Shown: positions 23,283 to 34,179 of the stretch, piece by piece
Numbering within the stretch: the stretch's first letter is position 1
How the letters are laid out: each line of letters begins with the position of its first letter
Source: Phyto melanocephala
Taxonomy: Eukaryota > Arthropoda > Insecta > Diptera > Rhinophoridae
DNA: 64,000 bases
Direction: 5' to 3'
Assembly: GCA_941918925.1 (NCBI GenBank)
Contig: OW799234.1
Span: 74,172,543-74,236,542 of the forward strand
Notes under the pieces: generated by a model
The model's input: only the letters and a program-made list of their open reading frames with translations
Database searches by the model: none
Told to the model about the DNA's origin: nothing
Program-made: the position numbers and the translations under genes

Positions 23283-24494
23283 AAAATGTAGCTTAAATGT
23301 AATCTGCAAATTTTATAAAAACCGCTTTAAATATAAACAAATTGATTTTAATCAGGCTGAGGTCCAAGTGTAAATGAACCTATTCAGGGTCAAAACTTCA
23401 TAAAGCAGTTCAAGAGGACACACGTTTAATGGAATAACATACATCCTAAGACAAAGATGATTTTTTTGTGATATTATTTATTAACTTGAATGTATCGTTA
23501 ATAACTAATAAGTGAATATTAGGTGTATTTGTTTCTAAAACGCTTATAATCAACAAAATGTACAAAAAATAGTTGGGTTATTTAAGGTCGAAAATCTCTG
23601 ATTTTTAATACATATTATTGACATTCATTCTTCTTGATTCTACCGTGATTTCAAAATCGAAAAAATCGACTTATAATTGCATTAGAACTTAGAATTGTGT
23701 TACAAGCAAAATAACAAAATTAATATTTACCTAGTGGTAGAGTGTTAAAAAAATGCAGCACATGCATTTTTCAATTTTTTTCTGTGCGCTCATTCGTTTT
23801 TTTTTTGTCTACAGAAATAGAATTTTTTTCCAAAACGAATATGTATGTATGTGTGTTGTTTTTGGTAGCAAAAATCAAAGTTTTTTTTTTGTAAATTGCA
23901 ATTAAATAAATCTAGGTAAAGTTCGTTATATGACCTTCACAATTGCTGTACAAAGATTTGTAAAATAGTTGTGCTTGAAAAACTGCAAATGGAGTTTTAT
24001 TTGAAATAAAAACTTAACATTTTGTATATGAAAACAAAACAATGTTTTCAAGTCACTTTGACTTAAGCTAATTTTAGTTATGATAAATATTTTTCTAAGT
24101 TGCTTTAGTTATTAAAGATCATTGCAAAAATACCTTGATATTTATGGTCTTACAAGTAATAGTTTAAAAAAAATTAGGTTTTTTATAATATAATTGTATT
24201 TTGATTTTGTTTATAATTTTTATTTTTATTAATATTTAAATGTGTTTTTTAAATATCGTCTTATCGTTTTATTAAATTTAGAACTTAAAGAACAAGAACA
24301 ATCAGGTTTTTATAAAAAAGTATTAATAAGTATAATTAATAATATTTAATAATAGATGGCAACAACTTTGAATATGGGCTAAATTAAATCAAAAACATCT
24401 TAAGAAATATTTTATTCTTTAATTATAATATTTAAACTTTTAAAGATTGACAGAAAAAAATATAAGAGTAACAAGTTTAGAACTGATATAATTT
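23283..24494. other. Unassigned AT-rich intronic DNA
   Basis: Nothing supported. Confidence 0.4.
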
Positions 24495-24785
24495 TTATTT
24501 CAATACCCTTGACACGACAGTGTTTGTTATTCCGTTTGTTCTTTCTACAGTATTAATTTAGGACCCCATTTATATTACAGCATTAATATTCTGAATCCTA
24601 ATAGATAGAAAAGTCGTTTTAGCAATATCCGTCTGTCCATCCGTGTGAGCGTTGAAATCAAATTTTTGAAGATCCTAATTATCCGAACGACTCGCGTGTA
24701 ATATTAAATTATCATAAATGTTTTCGAAAAATCTGGTATTAAAAATCAGTTTTCATTTCGAGAATTATATTTTACTGGAGCCCAA
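24495..24785 (+). mobile_element. INE-like fragment, old
   Basis: Reads TTTCAATACCCTTGACACGA, GTTATTCCGTTTGT, TAGGACCCCATTTATATTAC and CCGTCTGTCCATCCGTGTG, the INE-1 5' order in plus orientation. The remainder is missing. Confidence 0.65.
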
Positions 24786-24792
24786 TATATTT

Positions 24793-25430
24793 TCACAGGG
24801 CGAAATTTTTTCTATAATGGCATAATGCTAAATTTTTACCAGAAATATAAAGGTATATTGTTTTACGGGAGGTAAAAACCGCTTTTGTAGACACTCCGTA
24901 ATATATATTACTGTGTTTATCGTGGCTAATGTTCTTTTGCCACAAATGCAAATGTCTTGCCACACAAGAAACTCCTTTAGAAATTTCTTTTGCCATCAGC
25001 CACATAAAAATCTTGACTTGAAAGTTGTGAAAAGCTGCCAGTATATAAGTTTCATCATACAACAAGTATAATTTTTATAAAATTTTACCCCAATTTGTTC
25101 GCTTGCTTTTTTGCATCTAAGTTTTTTACTGCATTGCAATATGGTACTTTCTGAACATTTTACGACTTTAATCCACAATAAGTACCGAATACTATCTGAG
25201 CATTTTAGCTACTCTTCAGAAGAGTTGTTTGATTTCTTTTGCCTAACCAATGTCTTCTTCTTCTTCTTCTTCCTGTTCTATGTTTTCTTTTAATATTCAA
25301 GTCTTCTTATACTTTTTAATGGCTTTTGAACAGTGTAACGATAAACCTTCAGATATTTTGCTATTTTGTTGAAAGTCCATCTCCATCTTGACCGAAATAA
25401 CAGTTGAAAAAAATTATTAACCAAAGAAAA
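24793..25430 (-). pseudogene. Tc1/mariner-type transposase, second broken copy
   Basis: Minus-strand pieces KIAKYLKVYRYTV, CSESTILQCSKKLRC, MLYDETYILAAFHNFQVKIF, then SCVARHLHLWQKN and YYGVSTKAVFT correspond in order to the element at 15657-16340. Several frame changes; no intact domain. Confidence 0.7.
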
Positions 25431-27165
25431 AATATTTGACATATCTTTCAAAGTTAATGCGATTTAAAGAAGTAATAATTTGCTGGACTAAGGATTATTT
25501 TTGAATGGAATAGTGTATATTAGGTTTTTCTGACTCAGCATGGCCTGTCAAATTTTTTAAGGTTTATATTCTAATGATACATTCACCTTAAAATCCGTAC
25601 CAAACAGTGACACAGTATATCCTTTGAACCTAAAACTGCAGCAATTAAGGCGATTAGGAAAGTCATCAAGGTAAAAATATTATTTTGCTTAAAAAATCCG
25701 CATTCATTCCGTTTATTAATTAATGCATTGTTGGTGGTCATATTCAGTGAACTCAATTCGCTGTGCATCGATTATCTGTTAATCTATTTAGCTATGAGAG
25801 GCAGATTTCTATGGAGTATAAATTGCAGAGTTTTTAAAAATTGCAATTTTTGTCTAGGACCATAACTCTCACGAACTGTTTGATTATTGACATTTGGATG
25901 GCTAGTTTTTAGACAACCAGTGCTTTTAGCATCAATAATTAGACTAGTCTCCCTGAATTTTAGTCACTCTCATAATAGACTCTAAAATTACAGATTAATA
26001 TTCCCATGATATTTTATACGAAATGTTCACTTATAATGTTTAATAAAACCCACTAACAGCATACTTGTTTGTGCAGCATATAATATAAAAGTTTACATCT
26101 AAAGTGTAAGGTTTGTTCAACAACTTTGTAGAAAATGTTATGACAAATATTTTTGTAGAACATATTAACGGCTATATGCATAAAAAGTAGTTATTTTATG
26201 GTTACAGTGTACAATAGTTATTAAACGCTTTTTGTATTATAAACCACAAATAAGAATTTGTATTTATAAACCTACAATAACACTTTTATAGTTATTAAAT
26301 GTTTGTAGTGATTTTATTAGTATGTATGGCAACGCTTTTTATATTTAGTTGTCATTTTATTGTTAGTGGTGCTTATAACTACTATAAGATTTACCCGGGT
26401 ATCAAGTAAAGGTAACATTTTTTTTTAAATTAAAGCACAAAAAGAACATCGAAAAAATAAAAAGTATATAAATTTGGTATATGAAAAATTTTGACCAAAA
26501 ATTATAATACAAATATTAATTATTTACCTATTTTGTTAATAACAATAAGAAAAGTATTCGGGTTAAAAGTTTGTTTACGATTTTCTTACATCACTATTAT
26601 AATTATTTAATTTAAAATATGTTAAATTTATTATTTTCTTTTGTATAAATTGAACTTATCTATATGTCGAAATGTGTTAATCGAATCAATTTTAATATTT
26701 CATTTCCTTTTTTTAAATTTTTTTACAAAATTTCTTTAAAAATTTTTTTTTAACGCAAATTATGCATGAAATGTCGCCTTATTTTAAAGAAGGGTAAATC
26801 AAACAATAAAATTTTTGATTTTATAAATGGTTTATAAAAGGTTTATAAGTCTATTAATGGTTTATGAATGCAACAATAGTGAATTTTGCTTAAAAACGAC
26901 TTATAAGCCTGTTACAAGTTTTTATACATATGGCCGTAAGCCTTTACCTCCCCCTCATAACGGCGTTTTGTGGCTTTATTCCAACAAATCGTAAAAAACA
27001 CCTCGAAAAAGGGGAAGTGCGGGGATAAAATGTTATAAAAAATAAAAATAATAATAATATAAAATTTATTATTATAAAGTTCTACTATATATGTATGTCG
27101 GAACACACCAAAGCGTAAAGCTTAACACAAACACCAAAAACCAAACAAATATTTGAACACACACA
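25431..27165. other. Unassigned AT-rich intronic DNA
   Basis: No gene. 26815-26900 has a repeated TTTATAA(A/G)(T/C) word but no clean unit. Confidence 0.4.
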
Positions 27166-28035
27166 AAGGGACAGAAGGACAGACTGATTATGAATAGAGG
27201 AGTCTGTCCTTTTGCCAATCAGTCCGTGTGTTGGTTGAAATCAACTTTTAGAAGCAACCACATGTTCCTCAGACCTGTGTATTAATCTTTTTGAAATATC
27301 CGGGAATGAATCGTTATTGAAATTCAGCACAATCGTCTCATAACTTTCTGAGATATGAGCAAATGAACACCTATGCCTCTGTTTTTTCCAATATTTTCAC
27401 CACCAAAATAAAAATTTTTCAGCCATAGACTAATTTATAGGAACCTTTGCTACTATTTGTAGATATAACATGCCTCTATAGATATTCGTGTAAAATTTTG
27501 GATAAAGCGTGCTCTAAACGGTACAGTTATAGACAATTTTTTTTTGAAAAATGTATATTCCAAAAATTTACAAACTGAAATCATTTTGAAAAGACTTGAC
27601 TAGCGCAATATAAACACTATAAGAAATTAAAATTCATGTTGGCCGCCACTACAAAATGGCGGACAATAAATTTATATATGGGTCAAATCTGGTATTTTAA
27701 AATGTAATTTCTTGAACCCCCTTCAATATTGGTATCAAATGAAAGGGCTTGACCAGTGGAATACAGTAAATTATTAAAAAATGTAAAATCCAAGATGGCG
27801 TTTAAAACAAAATGCGAATCAAATTTTTTTAACCCCATCAATATAGATATCAAATTAAAGGGCTTGACTAGTAGAATACAGTTAACTACGTAAAAATTCA
27901 AAATCAAGGATGGCGTCGGAAATAATAAGTAAAAATGGCATACAACATGAAATATAGGTTAAGCTACGATGTGGGATTATACCTATGTACATGATGGTGA
28001 AGATTATTATCAGATTCGGCACGTTCTTAAGAAAA
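27166..28035 (+). mobile_element. INE-like element, family B long variant
   Basis: Plus orientation: GGACAGAAGGACAGACTGA, GAGGAGTCTGTCCTTTTGCC, GTTGGTTGAAATCAAC, then blocks with GGTATCAAATGAAAGGGCTT and AAATATAGGTTAAGC, ending near ATGATGGTGAAG and a worn GATTCGGCAC. The same long interior occurs inverted at 56847-57733 and 46940-48133. Confidence 0.7.
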
Positions 28036-28985
28036 CTTAATGGTAAGAAACAAACTAAATTTCTATCACTTGATTCAATCATCAACTTGTTAAATAAAAA
28101 TCGAAATAAAATCGCTAGAGTGACATAAAAATAGCTAAAATGGCATAAGTTTTTAACAGTCACAAAAAATAGTTGTACTGTAGTCCACTTCAATACCTAA
28201 CACGTCATAACGTCTTGTCAAAGTTTAAGTTTTTAATTACAAAGCGTTGCCGCCGCGGTATTTCGATATGGACATGAGAATTTTGACAACTAAAAAACTC
28301 ACGCCGCTCTTGTTTAGATTTGGCTATAAAATATTTTTCAATAACAAAAACTCATTGTTAAAAAAAAAATAAATTTTCAGTTTTTGTTGTTGTTTTTAAT
28401 ATATTTACAAGAACGAAAATTTCGACAGTAACAACAAACAGTAAAAACAGCAAATCGGGTTGGATCTGTAAAAATTAAATAAGTTTTTTTAAACATACAT
28501 TTATTAAGATTTTTTATGTTTATCGAATATATCATACGCTGTTACAGGCCCATATGCCGTCTTTTTTTTCGAAGACTGTCTTAATCGTTTGCGCAAATGT
28601 AATGTTTGCTGTTGGAATATTGTTAAAAAATTAAAAAACTCGTTTTTATATATTTACGGCGGTTTAACTTTTACTAACTATTAACTGTCAGCTGTCAATT
28701 ATATATTTTTTATTTATTTATTTTTTTTATTTAGAAGTAAAAAAATCTACTATAAAATTGTTGTTAACAGCACTGCTTAAAAACAAAAATAATAAGAGCT
28801 GAAACGTAAAAGCGGAGAGAAATTTGAATTTTAGTAGGCTTGTTCGCAACGCAACGTCACATATACAAAATATTACCTCCTTACACCTAAGTTTCTAATA
28901 CGAAACGTGTATGTTCAGGTAAGAGTAATGAGGTCTTTTAAAAATTCCCGGAAATTTATATACTCTGAGCCATTATTTAATATTT
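28036..28985. other. Unassigned intronic DNA with GC-richer islands
   Basis: 28240-28310 (CGTTGCCGCCGCGGTATTTC) and 28540-28620 are less AT-rich than the rest. No reading frame, splice-bounded exon or terminal repeats could be fixed. Confidence 0.35.
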
Positions 28986-28989
28986 CTGC

Positions 28990-29165
28990 AACATTTTTGT
29001 TTAAGAAAGAGTACGAGCTATAACTCTCTTCCTAATATTCCGATGCAGCCAATTTTCTATATTAAATAAATCTTTTGTATAAGAAATATTCTGGAAAAAT
29101 TTGAGCCCCTTAGCTTTTTCGGTCTGACCTCTATCGTGCTTTCAACAGACGGACAGACTGCATTT
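28990..29165 (-). mobile_element. INE-like family A fragment
   Basis: CGAGCTATAACTCTCTTCCT, AATTTGAGCCCCTTAGC, TTTCAACAGACGGACAGAC: the interior of family A only. Confidence 0.7.
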
Positions 29166-29241
29166 AAAGAAATATATATATTTTGAAAGCTAATAAACAC
29201 TTTTAAAACAATAATAATTTTATAAAGAAAAAACAAAAAAA

Positions 29242-30083
29242 AACATGTAAGACTACAATGTTTGGCTGTGTGGAATTTTTGATACCCACCACTAATTTGG
29301 TTCTGCTATTGAACTTAACTTAGATATTTCGATATAGAGTTTTTAAAAAAATCTTTGACCATAGAAATATTATATAAATTTATTATAGAGTCTTATGTGG
29401 GAGGTGGGAGTTAAAGTGGGTGTGATACTTAAATCTTAATTTTCAAAATTTTTAATTTAATTTACGAGAAAGGTTTATACTCGAAATTTTATTATCATAC
29501 ATCTAATTTTGTCGCCGTTATGGTCTTTTAAATTTCATTAATTGTAAATTATATAAAAAGAAGGCGTACCGAAGTAGTTTCTGCTAATAAACTCAACTAA
29601 GATAGTTTTGATAAGAAGTCCCTCATTATTCCACAATATTTGTTCCTAGAGAAATAACACGAATTAACAACACGTTTTATGGGAGGTTGGCGTAAAAGTA
29701 GGCGTGTCACCTTAATTTTCTGCCATTATAAATATATTGTTTTGAGAGCTAAATATGCCAAATTTCATTATCAACATCTAAATCTATCGCTTTTATGAGC
29801 GAGAAGTGAGTGTTAAAGAAGGCGTGACAAAGCAGTTTTTACTGATAAAATCAACTTAGATATTTCAATAAAGTGTCTTTTATTCTTCCAAAATCTTTGT
29901 CCATAGAGAAGTTATATAAATTTAAAATAAAACGTTAAATCGTAGGTGGGCGTGCAGACATAGACATAGCAAGATTGTCCTAAAATGAAACCAGGTCTCA
30001 GAAGAGATATATTTTCGTTGTGTGACAAGCGGATGAAAAAAATTAATAATACCCCCACAGCATTTTTTTGGTGGTGGGTATAA
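29242..30083 (-). mobile_element. INE-like element, family A, diverged short copy
   Basis: Starts AACATGTAAGACTACAATGT, a worn hairpin side, then ATACCCACCACTAATTTGG, and ends TTTTTGGTGGTGGGTATA. Contains diverged unit words (TGGGAGGTGGGAG, TAGGCGTGTCACC). No mariner segment, so it may come from a lineage older than the capture. Confidence 0.75.
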
Positions 30084-30864
30084 AAACCATAAATGTCAAT
30101 TATTTTACTATATTCAATTGCAACAGAGAAAAACACAAAATCAAACAAGTACACAAACAACGTCACATACAAACATAATTTAGTCAATAATTGAAGACGA
30201 CAAATGTAATGACAAATTGTCTGTCAAGTGTCTGCATTTATTTACAAAATGCAATTCTTGGCTCTACAACTTTATGAACGAAACAAATTTAAAGTAGTTG
30301 TGAGTAATTGTGTAATTTCAAATTGAAATTTTAACACAAAACATGTCACTATTTACATGAACACATATTTATTACAACAAAATTAAACTGAATTTCAAAT
30401 CAGTTTGTTTTCGTTTTTGGTCTTGTGCAACATTTAGTTTGTCAAGTACTACTACGAGTAATATTGAAATAATACTAACTGAACGTTTAAATACCACAAC
30501 TATTTTGTTAATTCTATATAAATATTTATTCAAGACAACAAAATTATTAAATATGTATGTATTGCCACATTTTTTTAAATATATTTTTTTATTTTAAGTA
30601 AATAACTAACTAATGGTAATGCAAGTATTGATTTCTTGTTTTTTTCAACGACCTTGTTTTATTAAAAAAAAATTGTATTTACTATGTGCCTAATTAATAT
30701 TCGCGAGTTTAAGTATTTACTAATAAAAAAGATTTTTTTTTAATTTTAAATAAAATTTTTTAGAAATTACGAATAACGCGAAAAGTTGATTGATAGAATA
30801 TCAGTAATTATATCAGTTATAATCCAGAGAACCAAAACTTAGTTTATAATTGTAGTGCATTGTA
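30084..30864. other. Unassigned AT-rich intronic DNA
   Basis: Nothing supported. Confidence 0.4.
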
Positions 30865-31287
30865 TAGGGTCCGCAAAATAACTTTTTTTTTTGAAAATGC
30901 TATAAAAAAAGTGTAGCTTCGGCTGTGTGGCACGTAGCGCCGTCTTGTTGAAATCAAATGTTGTCAATATCCTCCTCTTCAATTCAAAAATTCGTTCATC
31001 TCGGCCCGATAACGATCGCCATTGCCTACGACCACTCCTTGATAATTTTCGAAGAAAAATGGTCCAATTATGCCCCTGGACCAAAATCCACACCAAACAG
31101 TGACTCGTTTTGGGTGTATCGGCTTTTCAATTTATGCGTGCGGGTTTCTGTGCCCCAAATGCGACAATTTTGCTTGTTTACATACTCGCCAAGATCAAAA
31201 TGAGCTCCATCTGAAAAGATGATTTTTTTGGCAAAATCGGCCAAAGTAATGTCGCAATATTTCCCAGCGTTGTTCAAGCGTATACAC

Positions 31288-32281
31288 CAGAGAAGTGCAT
31301 GAATACCATTCAAATGATATATTTTTTATTTTGCAAAAGTGAAGCCTGAGTTATCACTTAACATAATTTAAAATATAGCTGACATTGCATGATTCATAAG
31401 AGCAATTGGTTTGTTACAAAATGCTTGTTATTGCTTGCTTATTCTGTAAGCTCTTTCCATTCACAAAAGCATTGAATCAGTTTGAGTGTTTTGAATATAC
31501 GCAGAGCTTTTAGAGTTATTATACACTTTCCTATATGATGATGCGGTAAGTAATTTAAGACTGCATTTAAGGTGATATTTATTACATTATATTATATTTA
31601 TTACATATATTATATTTATTACATATTGTATTTGTTGTTTTTATAAATTATTGTAATTGGAAATGAAACTATATTTTACTCATATTTGTACACTGAATTC
31701 AAGAAAATCAAATTGTTTACAGTTTTTGGCCCAATACGGTTACGTTTTTCAGTTATTATGTTACCTGCGCCAGAAAAAACTCGTTCTGAAGCTGCGCTGC
31801 TTGCAGGTATAGGCAAAATTTTTTGGGGAAACTTATATAACCGAGGGTATTCTGATTTATGACTTTCCCACCACTGCATAACATCAAAATTAAGATCAAC
31901 TCGTATTTTTAGATAGCTGTAACGGTTTATTTAATCAGACAACAAGACGAAAAACATCATTTTCAATATTTTTTTTTATTTTAGAGTTCATCTTAAACAC
32001 CTATTAAACAAATTAAGGCACTAATTTTGCACTATGCAATCAACTTGTCACTGAGCTTTTATGAATCATTTGAATGGTTCGTATACAAATCAAAAGACAG
32101 TTATAATTTTTAAGTGGTATTGCTAACGGCATTCAAAAAGTGATTGAGAAAAAGACAAGCAATTGTGAGAGCACAAACAATGCAAGCAATGTTATTAGTA
32201 CATATTGATGATTGAAAACAAAACAAAAGCAGTGAGTTCATACATATAGAAAAGAAGTGAATCAACTCATGAACATCACTG
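31288..32281 (-). mobile_element. hAT deletion derivative with 8-bp target duplication
   Basis: Flanked by GTATACAC at 31280-31287 and 32282-32289. Ends CAGAGAAGTGCATGAATAC and (reverse complement of the right end) CAGTGATGTTCATGAGTTG, 14 of 19 matching. Only 994 bp, so most of the transposase is deleted. Confidence 0.8.
31676..31920 (-). pseudogene. hAT transposase C-terminal dimerisation domain
   Basis: About 80 codons open on the minus strand: YLKIRVDLNFDVMQWWESHK, YPRLYKFPQKILPIPASSAA, then SERVFSGAGNII, KRNRIGPKTV and LIFLN. This is the hATC domain used for dimerisation, with its W-W, IPA(S/T)S.xSERVFS and R..L.P signatures, uninterrupted by stops. The catalytic and BED zinc-finger parts are absent. 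Confidence 0.85.
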
Positions 32282-32604
32282 GTATACACAACCATATTCG
32301 TTCAGCAAAAGGATAAAACTAATTATAATTATTATAATTAAACATAATTATAATAATTATGTCAAATCAGACATGAGGTAAGTGTTACCATTCACGAAAT
32401 AAGCACTAGTTAAAAAAAAAGTTAGATGGCGGACCCTTTATTAAATACATGTTTGTTTTTAAAAGCTATACGACTTTAATTATAAAAACTATAAAAAATT
32501 TATTAATCATTAATTGATCAAGTTTTGATAGAAAATCAGTTGTATAAACCTAATGGCCAATATTTTTTTCCTTCACCTGTGCTGCAAAGCTTTGCCATTC
32601 TATT

Positions 32605-32935
32605 TGTCGTTTATATATACATATATATTCATCTCCGACCCCATAAATATGTTTGTATATATATTTTCTGAAAGCTTGTGAATAATGGAGTTGATTATAC
32701 AATGTCCATCTGTCTGCCCATCCGTATGTTGGTTGAAATCAGCTTTATGAAGCTCCTACATGTTGGACAGATCTCTAGGTGGTATCAATCTTTTGGAAAT
32801 ATCCAGGAATGAATCGCTATTGAAATCCAGAATAATCGCTCTATAAGATTCTGAGATAAAATTAAAAATTTTCAGCCCTAAAAAAATTTATAGTCACGCT
32901 TGTTCCTATTTATAGATATTATATGCCTTAAGGGC
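32605..32935 (+). mobile_element. INE-like family B fragment
   Basis: ATTCATCTCCGACCCCATAA, TTTCTGAAAGCTTGTGAATA, CCATCTGTCTGCCCATCCG, GTTGGTTGAAATCAGC and GGAAATATCCAGGAATGAAT in plus orientation; both ends missing. Confidence 0.7.
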
Positions 32936-33735
32936 TTTTCGCAAAAAAAAAAAAAATATGTTGTACAAATCGTTCACTTATCAGCAAAATTATTTAGAAA
33001 AAAAAAATATATTTTTTTTAAATATGTATATCAAGTTTCTTAAATTCCTAAATAATTTTGGAACACGCTAGTGACGCCAAATTGCAGGCCGTCGCTTAGA
33101 AAATAATTTTTTTTTGAGACAAATTAAAAAATCGATTTGAAACTTACTGAGATATACAGTGAGTAGCATAACTAAAGGTACCCTTGCTGAAGTAAACAAT
33201 TTTGTACATTCTTTAAAAAATATTTAATAAAAATTTTGTCATATATATTTATGAACTAACTTTAAAACTACAATCCAGCAAACAAGGTTCTCTTGTATAA
33301 TACTACATTTACGGAGGTAAAAATGTACTACAATATGCTCTACAAACAAATTGGCAGACACTGCATTTTTACTTAATGAAGTACTTTTTACTTTATAGGT
33401 GTTAAGACTTTAAAAAATATTCGATTCATACCATGCATACCACCCATACCATCTTGATTAGATTTCATAGAAGTAAATTTTTTAAAAAATTTTAGTTGAT
33501 CAACAACACAACGGAAACTAAAGAGATTATTTAGTGAAATATAATAAATACTACAGTATTAATATAAAATAATATAGAAAATTCCATTTCTAACTGTTTT
33601 ATTCATAACAAGTAGAAGTGCTGTTTTCTGCGAGTCTCATATAATAATACCCTTAACTAGAATGTAAGTATATAATAAATATATATATTGAAGGTGCCTC
33701 GCCTACTGTTCATACCCAGCTCGTTTTGAGCTCAA
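32936..33735. other. Unassigned AT-rich intronic DNA
   Basis: TACAGTGAGTAGCATAAC at 33154-33171 resembles a Tc1-type end, but no partner end was found. Confidence 0.35.
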
Positions 33736-34168
33736 CTATGCAAGTTATAAGAGTACTCCACACTTATTTTGTAGACTTGAAGAGGTCAGGTTAGCTTGAA
33801 AAATACCAATTAATCTCCTAAGTTTCGGTCTACTCAGTTTCAGAATTATTTCCTTCGGCTTTCCAAGATTTGGGTCACCCTATAGTATGTTCGTCTCTTA
33901 ACTGACATTTGCATTCTGCCATTTTCTGGCGTGTTCCTCCATCGCCAAAACTTTAGGTTCACTAACTGCTGAAAGGGTTTAGAATTTTCTAAGGATTTAT
34001 CATTTTGGATAATTTATTGGCTTTTTCGTTTCTATAATTATCTCTAGACATTCACAATTCGTAAGCGAGTTTATCTCATTATTGCATTGCAGGACATTTC
34101 GAGATTTAACCTTTTCATTCATTAGTGTTCTTATAACTGATTGGCTATCCGTAAAGATACGTTGGGTT
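33736..34168 (-). pseudogene. Non-LTR retroelement RNase H fragment
   Basis: Minus strand reads VLTQRIFTDSQSVIRTLMNE and LQCNNEINSL, the second half of an RNase H domain (FTDSQxVI, with the catalytic Asp), then a frameshifted LAMEEHARKWQNA and RRLIGIFQANLT. It is cut on its upstream side by the family A element starting at 34180. Confidence 0.7.
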
Positions 34169-34179
34169 AACACAAACAT

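Larger units (their letters stand above)
30865..32438 (-). mobile_element. Deleted mariner carrying a nested hAT
   Basis: Terminal repeats TAGGGTCCGC (left) and AAGGGTCCGC (right, reverse complement) are followed by A/T and runs of T, within TA dinucleotides. Minus-strand coding remnants start VVYTLEQRWEILRHYF (a mariner N-terminus), jump to FAKKIIFSDGAHFDLGEYVN and NKQNCRIWGTE, then RVTVW-like and FFFE-like pieces, and end. A large internal deletion thus joins the N-terminus to the catalytic region. Without the hAT the mariner would be about 570 bp. Confidence 0.75.

Noticed and set aside
28205..28960. Possible nested gene or transposon with GC-rich ends
   Set aside because: GCGTTGCCGCC and GCAACGCAACG do not form a convincing inverted repeat, and no frame was found.
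33154..33175. Tc1-type terminal repeat
   Set aside because: Only one end (TACAGTGAGTAGC) is present and the match is short.
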